A DNA stretch of 15,213 nt from Burkholderiales bacterium (GTDB lineage: Bacteria; Pseudomonadota; Gammaproteobacteria; Burkholderiales; SG8-39), in contig CAKKSJ010000405.1 in the NCBI GenBank assembly GCA_919902965.1, positions 2,847-18,059 of the forward strand, given 5' to 3'. Under the pieces are notes generated by a model. The model had not been told where the DNA came from, ran no database searches, and saw only the letters and a program-made list of their open reading frames with translations. Position numbers and translations under genes: made by a program. Below are positions 1 through 7,607 of this stretch, in pieces (position 1 is the stretch's first letter; every line of letters starts with the position of its first letter).

Positions 1-1
1 C

Positions 2-1408
2 ATGAAGCATAAAGTCAAACGTATCCACTTCGTCGGCATCGGCGGTAGTGGCATGAGCGGCATCGCCGAGGTGCTGCTCAATCTGGGCTATCGGGTGAGC
101 GGTTCGGACCTGGGTGAGAACGCTGCGACGCGGCGCCTGGTTGGGCTGGGCGCGACTTTGAGCTTCGGGCACGCTGCCGAGAATGTGGCCGAGACTGACG
201 TGGTGGTCGTATCCACCGCGGTGAGCAACAATAACCCGGAAGTGATGGCGGCGCGCGCCAGGCGCATACCGGTGGTGCCGCGCGCGCTGATGCTGGCCGA
301 ACTGATGCGGCTGAGGCAGGGCATCGCGATAGCCGGTACTCACGGCAAGACCACCACCACCAGCCTGGTGGCGAGCGTGCTCGCCGGGGCCGGGCTCGAT
401 CCCACCTTCGTCATCGGCGGCCGACTAACCAGCGCCGCCACGAATGCGCGCCTGGGTGCAGGTGAATTCATCGTGGTCGAGGCCGACGAATCGGATGCTT
501 CATTCCTGCACCTGCAGCCGGTGATTGCGGTGGTCACCAACATCGACGCGGACCACATGGAGACCTATCAGCACGATTTCGCGCGCTTGAAGCAGGCCTT
601 CGTTTCTTTTCTGCAGAACCTGCCTTTCTACGGCGCAGCGGTGCTGTGCACCGACGACAAGCACGTGCGCGAGATCCAGCCGTTCGTGTCCAAACCCATC
701 CTCAGCTATGGTTTCGGCGCCGATGCCATGGTGCGCGCCGAGAATGTCAGCCACAGCGGCGGAAAAATGCGCTTTCATGCGGTGCGCGATGGCGGCTCCC
801 GGGTGCTGGATGTGACGCTCAACCTGCCGGGCAGGCACAACGTGCAAAATGCGCTCGCGGCGATCGCGGTCGCCACCGAACTGGGCCTGGAAGATGCGGC
901 CATCGTCAAGTCGCTGGCGGAGTTTCGCGGCGTTGCGCGCCGCTTCCAGAGTTACGACGCGATACCCGCCAGAGACGGCGGTCGGTATACCCTGATCGAC
1001 GATTACGGCCACCATCCGGCGGAAATGCAGGCGACGCTGGATGCCGCGCGCGGCGCGTTTCCGGGACGCCGCATTGTGCTCGCGTTCCAGCCGCACCGCT
1101 ATACGCGTACGCGCGATCTGTTCGAGGATTTCGTCAAGGTTTTGTCGGGCGCAGACGCACTGCTCCTCGCAGAAGTCTATGCCGCTGGCGAGACGCCCAT
1201 CGTCGCCGCGGACGGCAGGACGCTGGCGCGCGCAGTACGCGTCGCCGGGCGTGTGGAACCCGTGTTCGTGGAGGACATCGGTGACATGCCGGCCGCCATC
1301 CGCGCGGCGGCGCAGGACGGCGATGTGGTGCTCACCATGGGTGCGGGCTCGATCGGCGGCGTGCCGGCTGCCCTCGCCCCGGCTTCGCTCCCTAAGGGCG
1401 CGGAGTGA
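2..1408 (+). CDS. murC: UDP-N-acetylmuramate--L-alanine ligase (MurC)
   Basis: MurC is the cytoplasmic ATP-dependent ligase that adds L-alanine to UDP-N-acetylmuramic acid, the first amino acid of the peptidoglycan stem peptide. The 468-residue product has the three Mur ligase domains in order. The N-terminal UDP-binding Rossmann domain opens with HFVGIGGSGMSGIAEVL (residues 9-25). The central ATPase domain has the P-loop GTHGKTTTT (112-120) and EADESDASF (160-168). The C-terminal ligase domain includes DDYGHHPAEM and FQPHRYTRTRDLF. The length is close to the roughly 490 residues of E. coli MurC, which has a longer N-terminus. The ATG lies one base inside the window, so its ribosome binding site is not visible. 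The Met-Lys-His start before the Rossmann motif matches what I recall of betaproteobacterial MurC. murB follows 3 bp after the stop, so the two are almost certainly cotranscribed. Identity is very sure; the start is fairly sure. Confidence 0.97.
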   Translation: MKHKVKRIHFVGIGGSGMSGIAEVLLNLGYRVSGSDLGENAATRRLVGLGATLSFGHAAENVAETDVVVVSTAVSNNNPEVMAARARRIPVVPRALMLAELMRLRQGIAIAGTHGKTTTTSLVASVLAGAGLDPTFVIGGRLTSAATNARLGAGEFIVVEADESDASFLHLQPVIAVVTNIDADHMETYQHDFARLKQAFVSFLQNLPFYGAAVLCTDDKHVREIQPFVSKPILSYGFGADAMVRAENVSHSGGKMRFHAVRDGGSRVLDVTLNLPGRHNVQNALAAIAVATELGLEDAAIVKSLAEFRGVARRFQSYDAIPARDGGRYTLIDDYGHHPAEMQATLDAARGAFPGRRIVLAFQPHRYTRTRDLFEDFVKVLSGADALLLAEVYAAGETPIVAADGRTLARAVRVAGRVEPVFVEDIGDMPAAIRAAAQDGDVVLTMGAGSIGGVPAALAPASLPKGAE

Positions 1409-1411
1409 GAG

Positions 1412-2341
1412 ATGCACATGGCTGAGCAAAACCATCTCCCCAACCCGGCGCTGCGCGGCAGGCTGCTCGCCGATGAACCGATGCGCAAGCATCTCAGCTG
1501 GCGCACCGGAGGCAGCGCGGATCGAGCCTATGTCCCCGCCGATATGTCGGACGCTGCGCGGTTTCTGCGCAGCCTGCCGGCGGCCGAGCCCGTGTATTTC
1601 ATCGGCCTGGGCAGCAATCTGCTGGTGCGCGACGGCGGCATACGCGGCACGGTCATGCTCATGCACTGCAGTCACGCCGTCATGCATATGGACGGGGGGT
1701 TCATCTATGCCGATGCGCGCGCGGCCAGTCCAAAGCTGGCGCGTTTCGCCGCGACCCGCGGCTACGCCGGCGCGGAGTTCCTCGCCGGCATTCCGGGAAC
1801 CGTTGGCGGCGCCTTGGCAATGAACGCGGGTTGCTATGGCAGCGAGACCTGGGAGCACGTCGAGCGCGTGCTCATGCTCAGCCGCGCGGGCGCGCTGCGT
1901 GAGCGCCAGCCGGCTGATTTCGACATCGCCTACCGCCACGTCGCGCTCAAGCAGGGCGATCTCGGTTCGGACGAATGGTTTGCCGCCGCCTGGTTCAGCT
2001 TCGAGCGCGGCGACGGCGCGGCAGCGCTGGTGCGCATCAGGGAGTTGTTGCAACAACGCATCACGGCGCAGCCGCTGGCCCTGCCCAACGCCGGTTCGAT
2101 ATTCCGTAATCCTCCGGGAGACCACGCCGCGCGCCTGATCGAGGCCTGCGGCCTGAAGGGTCATGCCATCGGCGGCGCGCGCGTGTCGGAAAAGCACGCC
2201 AACTTCATCGTAAACGAGCGGGGTCGGGGCAGCGCGGCCGATATCGAGAACCTGATCGAGCACGTGCGCAACACCGTGCTCGCGCTGCAGGGCGTCGAAC
2301 TCGTGACCGAGGTGCGCATTATCGGGGAGAGGGCGCGATGA
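1412..2341 (+). CDS. murB: UDP-N-acetylenolpyruvoylglucosamine reductase (MurB)
   Basis: MurB is the FAD-dependent enzyme that reduces UDP-GlcNAc-enolpyruvate to UDP-MurNAc with NADPH, the step just before MurC. The 309-residue protein shows the FAD-binding GLGSNLLVRDGG (65-76) and AGIPGTVGGALAMNAG (125-140). It also shows the catalytic-serine segment LPNAGSIFRNP (224-234, Ser229) and the late catalytic glutamate in TEVRI (Glu300). The compact length and the NAGSIFRNP form resemble the type II MurB class rather than the longer E. coli enzyme. The usual Tyr-Arg element is present as YRHV (174-177), with Val where many relatives have Ser. GGAG at 1402-1405 sits 6 bases before the ATG at 1412. 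A second in-frame ATG at 1418 is possible but worse spaced. The TGA overlaps the ATG of ddlB by 4 bp, which suggests translational coupling. Confidence 0.96.
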   Translation: MHMAEQNHLPNPALRGRLLADEPMRKHLSWRTGGSADRAYVPADMSDAARFLRSLPAAEPVYFIGLGSNLLVRDGGIRGTVMLMHCSHAVMHMDGGFIYADARAASPKLARFAATRGYAGAEFLAGIPGTVGGALAMNAGCYGSETWEHVERVLMLSRAGALRERQPADFDIAYRHVALKQGDLGSDEWFAAAWFSFERGDGAAALVRIRELLQQRITAQPLALPNAGSIFRNPPGDHAARLIEACGLKGHAIGGARVSEKHANFIVNERGRGSAADIENLIEHVRNTVLALQGVELVTEVRIIGERAR

Positions 2342-3255
2342 GCGCCAAGGACTACGGCAGGGTTGCCGTGCTGCTCGGCGGCCGCTCGGCAGAGCGTGAA
2401 GTATCGCTCAGGAGCGGCACCATGGTGCTGAACGCGCTGCGCAGCCGCGGTGTGGATGCGCACGCCTTCGATCCGCAGCAACGTGATCTGGCGGCGCTGA
2501 TCGCGGAGAAATTCGGGCGCGTGTTCATCGCGCTGCACGGCCGTTACGGCGAGGACGGCACCATCCAGGGCGCGCTGGAGTTGCTCGGCATTCCCTACAC
2601 CGGTTCCGGCGTGATGGCGAGCGCGCTCGCGATGGACAAGTGGCGCAGCAAACTGGTGTGGCAGGCCGCCGGCATTCCCACCCCGCGCTACGAGATGCTG
2701 ACCGCGCAGAGCGATTTCGCAGCCGTGGTATCGCGCCTTGCGCTGCCGCTCATGGTCAAGCCCGCCAACGAGGGTTCCAGCATAGGCATGAGCAAGGTGT
2801 GCTCCGCGTCCGGCATGGAGGAGGCGTATGCGCTGGCGGCCAATTACGACAGCCTGGTGCTGGCCGAGCAGTTCATAGACGGCATCGAGTTGACGGCCGC
2901 GGTGCTTGGCAGCGAGGCCTTGCCTTTGATAAAACTGGAGACGCCGCGCGAGTTCTATGACTACGAGGCGAAATACCAGGCCGGGGACACACGCTACCTC
3001 ATTCCCTGCGGCCTTGCGGCCGGCGCCGAGACGGCGCTGCAGCAGCAGGTGCTGGCCGCGTTCGGCACGCTTGGTTGCCGTGGCTGGGGGCGTGTCGACT
3101 TGATGCTCGACCGGGCAGGCGCGCCCTGGTTCATCGAGGTGAATACCTCGCCGGGCATGACCGATCACTCGCTTGTGCCCATGGCTGCGCGCCATGCCGG
3201 GTTGTCCTTCGAAGATCTGGTGTTGCGCATCCTGGAGCTCGCGCATGTGGGGTAA
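2338..3255 (+). CDS. ddlB: D-alanine--D-alanine ligase (Ddl, DdlB type)
   Basis: This is the ATP-grasp ligase that joins two D-alanines, the dipeptide later added by MurF and crosslinked in peptidoglycan. The product is 305 residues, the usual DdlB length. Family signatures appear in order: VLLGGRSAEREVS (11-23, with the conserved Glu19), HGRYGEDGTIQG (67-78), GIPYTGSGVMASALAMDK (84-101) and the ATP-binding VKPANEGSSIGMSKV (140-154). Then come FYDYEAKY (206-213, with the Tyr that closes the active-site loop), GWGRVDLM with Arg252 and Asp254, and EVNTSPGMTDHSLVP (267-281). A Tyr rather than Phe in the FYDYEAKY loop fits D-Ala-D-Ala rather than D-Ala-D-Lac specificity; that is family knowledge, not shown here. 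The ATG overlaps the murB stop as ATGA, and the 3' end overlaps ftsQ by 11 bp. The position inside the dcw cluster supports the ddlB name. Confidence 0.97.
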   Translation: MSAKDYGRVAVLLGGRSAEREVSLRSGTMVLNALRSRGVDAHAFDPQQRDLAALIAEKFGRVFIALHGRYGEDGTIQGALELLGIPYTGSGVMASALAMDKWRSKLVWQAAGIPTPRYEMLTAQSDFAAVVSRLALPLMVKPANEGSSIGMSKVCSASGMEEAYALAANYDSLVLAEQFIDGIELTAAVLGSEALPLIKLETPREFYDYEAKYQAGDTRYLIPCGLAAGAETALQQQVLAAFGTLGCRGWGRVDLMLDRAGAPWFIEVNTSPGMTDHSLVPMAARHAGLSFEDLVLRILELAHVG

Positions 3256-4033
3256 CACCGACATGCTCAACGGCTGCGCCAACGCGCTTTACGCGTTTGC
3301 CGCTGCCGCTTTGCTCTATGCGGCAGGGTACGCGGTGCTGCATTCGCCGCTGCTGCCGCTGCGCCATCTCGCACTGCAAGGCGATGTGGCCCACCTTACA
3401 CGGGAACGGGCTGAGCGCGCGGCGCGCGCGGCTGCCGTGGGCACGTTCCTGAGCGTCGATCTGGACGCGGTGCGGCGCGCGTTTGAATCCCTGCCGTGGG
3501 TGCGCAAAGTCGAAGTGCGGCGGCTGTGGCCCGATCGTATTCAGGTGTCGATAGAAGAGCATGTGGCGCTTGCGCGCTGGGGTGTGGATGCACAGGCGCG
3601 GCGCCTGATCAACACCCACGGCGAAGTGTTCGAGGCCGAGTTGTCCGGCGCCGAGCGCCTGCCGCAGTTAATCGGCCCGGGTGGCAGCGCGCAGGAAGTG
3701 ACACGCAATTACGCGGCGTTTCGCCAGACGCTGGCGCCGCTGCAGCTCGAGCCGCGGCAGGTGCTGCTGTCTGCGCGCTATGCCTGGCAACTGCGCCTGT
3801 CCAACGGGCTCACGCTGGAGCTGGGCCGCGACCAGCTCAAGCAACCGGTGCTGCAAAGACTTGCGCGCTTCGTCGCTTTCTACGCGCAAACGCTGGGGAG
3901 CCTCAATCGCAGGCTCGAATACGTCGATCTGCGCTATCCGGGCGGTTTTGCGCTGCGCGTCCCCGAAGTCGCACTTCCGGCCACGGAATCCAAGACTATA
4001 AAACACAAGCGTGGCAGCGGGGAGAAGGCATGA
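3245..4033 (+). CDS. ftsQ: Cell division protein FtsQ
   Basis: FtsQ is a bitopic inner-membrane protein that links early and late divisome proteins, in complex with FtsB and FtsL. I chose the ATG at 3245, giving 262 residues that begin Met-Trp-Gly-Asn. GGAG at 3234-3237 lies 7 bases upstream, and a Met-Trp start is typical of betaproteobacterial FtsQ as I recall it. The open frame continues back to an ATG at 3173, but that would overlap ddlB by 83 bp. A further ATG at 3263 is possible. The product has a short cytoplasmic tail, a membrane helix (about 11-33), a POTRA-like domain (about 35-106, with LPWVRKVEVRRLWPDRIQV) and a periplasmic beta domain ending near LEYVDLRYPGGFALR (224-238). The last 15 or so residues are basic and probably disordered. 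It overlaps ddlB by 11 bp and ftsA by 4 bp. FtsQ sequences diverge strongly, so context and architecture carry most of the call. Confidence 0.93.
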   Translation: MWGNTDMLNGCANALYAFAAAALLYAAGYAVLHSPLLPLRHLALQGDVAHLTRERAERAARAAAVGTFLSVDLDAVRRAFESLPWVRKVEVRRLWPDRIQVSIEEHVALARWGVDAQARRLINTHGEVFEAELSGAERLPQLIGPGGSAQEVTRNYAAFRQTLAPLQLEPRQVLLSARYAWQLRLSNGLTLELGRDQLKQPVLQRLARFVAFYAQTLGSLNRRLEYVDLRYPGGFALRVPEVALPATESKTIKHKRGSGEKA

Positions 4034-5259
4034 GCAAGGAAAACAAGAGGCTCGTCGTCGGCCTGGATATCGGCACCTCCAAGGTGGTGGCCATCGTCGC
4101 CGAGTTGTTGCCGGACAACCGGCTGAACATCATCGGCATGGGTGGGCACAGTTCCAAGGGATTGAAGAAAGGCGTGGTGGTCAATATCGAAGCCACCGTG
4201 AGTGCGATCCAGCGCGCGCTGGAGGAGGCCGAACTGATGGCCGACTGCAAGATCACCCGCGTATTTACCGGCATCGCCGGCAGTCATATCAAGAGTTTCA
4301 ATTCCCGCGGCATGGTGGCGATCAAGGACAAGGAGGTGTCGGCGCTCGATGTGCAGCGCGTAATCGAGACCGCGCGCGCGCTGCCGATCCCCACCGACCA
4401 GCAGATCCTGCACATCCTCACCCAGCAGTTCGTCGTCGACGGCCAGGACGGCGTGCGCGAGCCCCTGGGCATGAGCGGAGTGCGTCTGGAAGTGGAGGTG
4501 CACATAGTCACCGGTGCGGTGTCGGCCGCGCAGAACATCGTCAAATGCGTGCGCCGCTGCGGCTTGGAGGTAAACGATCTGATTCTGCAGCCGCTGGCGT
4601 CCTCCATCGCCGTGCTCACCGAGGACGAAAAGGAGCTGGGCGTATGCCTGGTGGACATCGGCGGCGGCACCACCGACATCGCGATTTTCCGTGAAGGTGC
4701 GATCCGGCACACCGCCGTGATTCCGATTGCCGGCGATCAGATCACCAATGACATCGCCATGGCCCTGCGCACGCCCACTGCCGAGGCCGAGGACATCAAG
4801 ATCAGAAGCGGTTGCGCGCTGCGCCAGCTCGCCGACCCGGACGAACTGGTGGAGGTGCCCGGCATCGGCGCCCGCGGATCACGGCAGCTTTCGCGCCAGA
4901 CCCTGGCCGAAGTGATCGAGCCGCGCGTGGAAGAGCTGTATTCGCTGATTCAGAAGGTGCTGCGCGAATCGGGCTACGAGGAACTGCTGTCCTCCGGGCT
5001 GGTGTTCACCGGCGGCTCCAGCGTCATGCGCGGCATGGTCGAGCTGGGTGAGGAAATTTTCCATATGCCGGTGCGCCTGGGCACGCCGCGCTATAGCGGC
5101 GGGCTGGCGGACGTGGTCAGACACCCGCGCTATGCCACGGCCATCGGCTTGTTGATCGAGGGCCAGTCGCAGACGCAGCGCGGAATCCAGGCGCTGCAGG
5201 GCGCGTCGTTCAGACAGATCCTTTCGAGGATGAGGGAATGGTTTCAGCGAAATTTCTAA
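4030..5259 (+). CDS. ftsA: Cell division protein FtsA
   Basis: FtsA is the actin-like ATPase that tethers FtsZ filaments to the inner membrane and recruits later division proteins. From the ATG at 4030 the product is 409 residues, close to the E. coli length of 420. It has the phosphate-1 motif GLDIGTSKVVAIV (11-23), the divisome-facing 1C subdomain (roughly 85-165), phosphate-2 CLVDIGGGTTDIAIF (206-220), the adenosine segment LVFTGGSSVMRGM (324-336), and a C-terminal amphipathic helix ILSRMREWFQRNF (397-409) that fits the membrane-targeting sequence. The frame is open upstream to 3496, but the conserved N-terminus and the purine-rich GGGGAG at 4019-4024, 5 bases from the ATG, fix this start. 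The ATGA overlap with the ftsQ stop suggests coupled translation. Residue 260 is Ser in KIRSGCALRQL, where I would expect an aromatic residue; I attach little weight to this. Confidence 0.97.
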   Translation: MSKENKRLVVGLDIGTSKVVAIVAELLPDNRLNIIGMGGHSSKGLKKGVVVNIEATVSAIQRALEEAELMADCKITRVFTGIAGSHIKSFNSRGMVAIKDKEVSALDVQRVIETARALPIPTDQQILHILTQQFVVDGQDGVREPLGMSGVRLEVEVHIVTGAVSAAQNIVKCVRRCGLEVNDLILQPLASSIAVLTEDEKELGVCLVDIGGGTTDIAIFREGAIRHTAVIPIAGDQITNDIAMALRTPTAEAEDIKIRSGCALRQLADPDELVEVPGIGARGSRQLSRQTLAEVIEPRVEELYSLIQKVLRESGYEELLSSGLVFTGGSSVMRGMVELGEEIFHMPVRLGTPRYSGGLADVVRHPRYATAIGLLIEGQSQTQRGIQALQGASFRQILSRMREWFQRNF

Positions 5260-5264
5260 CAGTT

Positions 5265-5320
5265 GGAGACTTGCGCTTCGCGGAGCCGGCGATTATTTCG
5301 GCCTCCGGACCCTAGTCTCC
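5265..5320 (+). other. Nested stem-loop between ftsA and ftsZ
   Basis: In the 121-bp gap between ftsA and ftsZ, GGAGACT (5265-5271) is exactly complementary to AGTCTCC (5314-5320). Between them a second stem pairs CGGAG (5281-5285) with CTCCG (5303-5307) and CCG (5286-5288) with CGG (5299-5301), leaving a bulged C at 5302 and a 10-base loop. No run of T follows, so it does not look like a classical intrinsic terminator. It could act as a processing site, an attenuator or a stability element that helps set the FtsZ to FtsA ratio; this role is inference. Pairing was done by eye, without energy calculation. Confidence 0.45.
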
Positions 5321-5369
5321 CGCTGGAAATGGCAGTGAGTTGGCAGTTTGTTTCTTAACTAAGACCCGG

Positions 5370-5376
5370 AAGGAGG
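5370..5376 (+). promoter_or_regulatory. Strong ribosome binding site of ftsZ
   Basis: AAGGAGG is the longest match to the anti-Shine-Dalgarno sequence among the gene starts here, although it sits only 4 bases before the ftsZ ATG at 5381. It fits the high translation that FtsZ needs, since the protein is made in much larger amounts than FtsA or FtsQ. I did not find a convincing promoter in the gap. Confidence 0.75.
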
Positions 5377-5380
5377 CAAT

Positions 5381-6532
5381 ATGTTTGAAATCGTGGACGT
5401 ACAGAACAACGGTACCGTGATCAAGGTGGTCGGTATAGGCGGCGCAGGTGGCAATGCCGTCGATCACATGATCCGCAACTCCGTACAGGGCGTGGAATTC
5501 ATCGCCATGAATACCGACGCTCAGGCGCTCGCGTACGGGCAGGCGAAGAACCAGATCCAGCTCGGCGCAACCGGCCTGGGTGCGGGCGCCCAGCCCGAGG
5601 CCGGACTCGCGGCAGCGATCGAGGCGCGCGAGCAAATCGAGGAGTCGCTGCAGGGGGCGCATATGGTGTTCATCACCGCCGGCATGGGCGGCGGCACCGG
5701 CACCGGCGCGGCGCCCCTGGTGGCCGAAGTGGCGAAACAGATGGGCATCCTGACCGTGGCGGTGGTCACCAAGCCGTTCTCTTTCGAGGGTGTAAAGCGC
5801 ATGCAGGCGGCCGAGGGCGGCATCGACGAGCTGGCGCATAACGTCGATTCGGTCATCGTGATCCTCAATGAAAAACTGGAAGAGGTGCTTGGCGAGGACG
5901 TCTCGATGGAAGAGGCATTTAGCGCCGCCGATAACGTACTCAAGAACGCGGTTGCGGGCATCTCGGAGATCATCAATATCCGCGGCCTGATCAACGTCGA
6001 TTTCCAGGACGTCAAGACGGTCATGCACGAACAGGGCATGGCGATGATGGGATCGGCCTCGGCTTCGGGCATGGACCGGGCGCACATAGCCGCCGAGCAG
6101 GCTGTCGCCTGTCCGCTGCTCGAAGGCGTCAACCTGTCGGGCGCGCGCGGCGTGCTGGTCAACATCACCGCCGCCAAGTCCGGCCTGAAACTGCGCGAGA
6201 CCAAGGAGGTCATGGAGACGATCCGCAGCTTCGCCGCCGAAGATGCCACGGTGATTCTGGGCGCCGTGTACGACGAGGAAATGGGGGACGAATTGCGGGT
6301 CACGGTGGTCGCGACCGGGCTGGGCCAACCCGCATCAATACGCCAGACCAAGCCGCAACTGGTGCTGAAAAACGGCACCGACAACATGCCTGTGACTGGC
6401 GTCGACTATGCGGCGCTGGACTCCATGCCGGCGGTGATTCGCAAGAACCGGGCGTCCACGATAGAGGCCTTGCAACAGAACGGGATGGACCGGTATGACA
6501 TCCCGGCTTTCCTGCGCAAGCAGGCCGACTAA
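5381..6532 (+). CDS. ftsZ: Cell division GTPase FtsZ
   Basis: FtsZ is the tubulin-like GTPase that polymerises into the cytokinetic Z ring at midcell. The 383-residue product, the same length as E. coli FtsZ, carries IKVVGIGGAGGNAV (14-27), NTDAQAL (44-50), the tubulin signature GMGGGTGTGAAP (101-112) with GGGTGTG at 103-109, and the synergy or T7 loop NVDFQDVKTVM (205-215) that completes the GTPase site of the next subunit. After a linker of about 50 residues (roughly 318-368), the conserved C-terminal peptide YDIPAFLRKQAD (372-383) would bind FtsA, ZipA and MinC. The segment LGATGLGAGAQPEAGLAA (61-78) departs slightly from the LGAG-PE-GR form; similar forms occur in betaproteobacteria. A strong ribosome binding site precedes the ATG. 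It closes the dcw cluster. Confidence 0.98.
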   Translation: MFEIVDVQNNGTVIKVVGIGGAGGNAVDHMIRNSVQGVEFIAMNTDAQALAYGQAKNQIQLGATGLGAGAQPEAGLAAAIEAREQIEESLQGAHMVFITAGMGGGTGTGAAPLVAEVAKQMGILTVAVVTKPFSFEGVKRMQAAEGGIDELAHNVDSVIVILNEKLEEVLGEDVSMEEAFSAADNVLKNAVAGISEIINIRGLINVDFQDVKTVMHEQGMAMMGSASASGMDRAHIAAEQAVACPLLEGVNLSGARGVLVNITAAKSGLKLRETKEVMETIRSFAAEDATVILGAVYDEEMGDELRVTVVATGLGQPASIRQTKPQLVLKNGTDNMPVTGVDYAALDSMPAVIRKNRASTIEALQQNGMDRYDIPAFLRKQAD

Positions 6533-6546
6533 GCCACGGCGTCGGG

Positions 6547-6582
6547 GGAGCTGGCCGCGCTCCGGGTCGCGTGGCCAGCTCC
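6547..6582 (+). terminator. GC-rich hairpin after ftsZ, possible terminator
   Basis: GGAGCTGGCC (6547-6556) pairs perfectly with GGCCAGCTCC (6573-6582). The stem extends inward by a G-T wobble and three more pairs (6558-6560 with 6569-6571), giving about 14 pairs around an 8-base loop. It begins 14 bp after the ftsZ stop and ends 8 bp before the lpxC promoter candidate, which is where a dcw operon terminator would be expected. There is no T-run immediately after it, so it may be a poor intrinsic terminator, or it may protect the ftsZ mRNA 3' end. Confidence 0.55.
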
Positions 6583-6589
6583 GTGCATA

Positions 6590-6598
6590 TGTTAAAAT
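6590..6598 (+). promoter_or_regulatory. Candidate extended -10 promoter of lpxC
   Basis: TGT followed by TAAAAT (6593-6598) forms an extended -10 element with five of six matches to TATAAT. Transcription would start near 6605, leaving an untranslated leader of about 25 bases before the lpxC ATG at 6630. No good -35 hexamer is seen, because the expected place (about 6570-6575) lies in the hairpin arm; extended -10 promoters can work without one. Almost the same string occurs before secA at 9177-9185, which strengthens the call. Confidence 0.55.
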
Positions 6599-6629
6599 CC
6601 GTTTTCGCAATAGAGGCAAGACAGTATTC

Positions 6630-7544
6630 ATGTTAAAGCAGCGCACCCTCAAGACCGCCGTTCGCGCGACCGGCGTGGGCCTGCATTCGGGCGAGAAGGT
6701 GGAGCTGACGCTGCGTCCGGCCCAGCCCAACACAGGCATCGTGTTCCGGCGGCTGGATCTCTCCCAGCCGGCAGATGTGCGTGCCGGCGCCTACAATGTC
6801 GGCGACACGCGGCTGTGCAGCACGCTCGAAGAGGGCGGCGCCAAGATCGCCACGGTGGAGCACCTGATGTCGGCTTTGGCCGGCTTGGGCGTGGATAACG
6901 CCTATGTCGATCTTACCGGTGCGGAAGTGCCCATCATGGACGGCAGCGCCTCGCCTTTTGTGTTCCTGTTGCAGTCGGCGGGCATCGTCGAGCAGCCTGT
7001 CGCCAAGCGCTTTATTCGCATCCGCAAACCGGTGGAGGTAGCGGAAGGCGACAAATGGGCGCGCTTTGAGCCCTATGCCGGCTTCAAATTGTCTTTTTCA
7101 ATCGTCTTCAATCATCCGGTGTTCGAAAAATCCAGCCAGAAAGTGGTGGTCGATTTCGCTGAGACTTCCTACGTCAAGGAGGTGGCGCGGGCACGGACCT
7201 TTGGTTTCATGCAGGATGTCGAAAGCCTGCGCGCCAGCGGTCTGGCCATGGGCGGCAGCCTGGAAAACGCCGTAGTGATGGATGAATACCGGGTGCTGAA
7301 TTCAGATGGCCTGCGCTACGCCGACGAATTCGTGAAACACAAAATACTCGACGCCATCGGCGACCTGTACCTGCTGGGCCATCCATTGATCGGAGCGTTT
7401 TCGGCGCACAAGTCGGGCCACGGCCTGAACAACGCTTTGTTGCGTGCGACCCTGGCGGATAAGACCGCCTGGGAGTACGTCAGCTTCGACCGCGCCGAGG
7501 ATGCGCCGGCCGGGCTCACGCGTTTCCTTGCCCAGGCGGCCTGA
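6630..7544 (+). CDS. lpxC: UDP-3-O-acyl-N-acetylglucosamine deacetylase (LpxC)
   Basis: LpxC is the zinc-dependent deacetylase that commits UDP-acyl-GlcNAc to lipid A synthesis in the cytoplasm. The 304 residues match the E. coli length (305) and begin MLKQRTLK. Zinc and catalytic residues are all visible: Glu77 and His78 in ATVEHLMSALAG, His237 and Asp241 in KHKILDAIGD, and His264 in AHKSGHGLNNALL. The hydrophobic substrate passage includes the segment GLGVDNAYVDL. The frame is open further upstream to 6495, but that would run into ftsZ, and the family start is at 6630. The Shine-Dalgarno match is weak: AGAGG at 6612-6616 lies 13 bases away. A separate promoter candidate and an upstream hairpin suggest transcription partly independent of ftsZ. 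This would balance lipopolysaccharide against peptidoglycan synthesis, although LpxC is often controlled by proteolysis in other species. Confidence 0.97.
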   Translation: MLKQRTLKTAVRATGVGLHSGEKVELTLRPAQPNTGIVFRRLDLSQPADVRAGAYNVGDTRLCSTLEEGGAKIATVEHLMSALAGLGVDNAYVDLTGAEVPIMDGSASPFVFLLQSAGIVEQPVAKRFIRIRKPVEVAEGDKWARFEPYAGFKLSFSIVFNHPVFEKSSQKVVVDFAETSYVKEVARARTFGFMQDVESLRASGLAMGGSLENAVVMDEYRVLNSDGLRYADEFVKHKILDAIGDLYLLGHPLIGAFSAHKSGHGLNNALLRATLADKTAWEYVSFDRAEDAPAGLTRFLAQAA

Positions 7545-7556
7545 CGCCCCCTGGGC
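7530..7556. terminator. Hairpin spanning the lpxC stop codon
   Basis: GCCCA (7530-7534) pairs with TGGGC (7552-7556), and just inside GGCG (7535-7538) pairs with CGCC (7545-7548). This leaves a 6-base loop and a 3-base bulge at 7549-7551. Alternatively, the outer 7-bp arms GCCCAGG and CCTGGGC pair around a 13-base loop. It lies between two convergent genes, so it could end transcription from lpxC. No T-run follows on either side, so the terminator role is uncertain. Confidence 0.35.
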
Positions 7557-7607
7557 GCGGGTCGAGCAAGGCCTCTTTCAGAAGCATCTACACAGGCGAA
7601 CGCGTAC

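Noticed and set aside
181..200. ArgJ segment MATLLGF with Leu in place of the common Met after the nucleophile, considered as a loss of self-cleavage
   Set aside because: The essential Ala192-Thr193 pair and the flanking KG-GMI and oxyanion segments are intact, and Leu here is within family variation. The numbers are residues of ArgJ, not bases.
500..2263. Long reverse-strand open frame (587 codons) opposite murC and murB
   Set aside because: The forward genes have full family motifs here. The reverse translation is Arg/His/Ala-rich without recognisable domains, as expected for antisense frames in GC-rich DNA.
3173..3244. Upstream ATG extension of ftsQ
   Set aside because: It would overlap ddlB by 83 bp and add a non-family N-terminus. 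The Met-Trp start at 3245 has a good ribosome binding site.
3496..4029. Upstream extension of the ftsA reading frame through ftsQ
   Set aside because: The conserved FtsA N-terminus and the GGGGAG site place the start at 4030; the extension is an out-of-frame reading of ftsQ.
5340..5362. TTGGCA at 5340-5345 as a -35 box for an ftsZ promoter
   Set aside because: No -10 hexamer is found at 16 to 18 bases downstream; TTAACT is too close.
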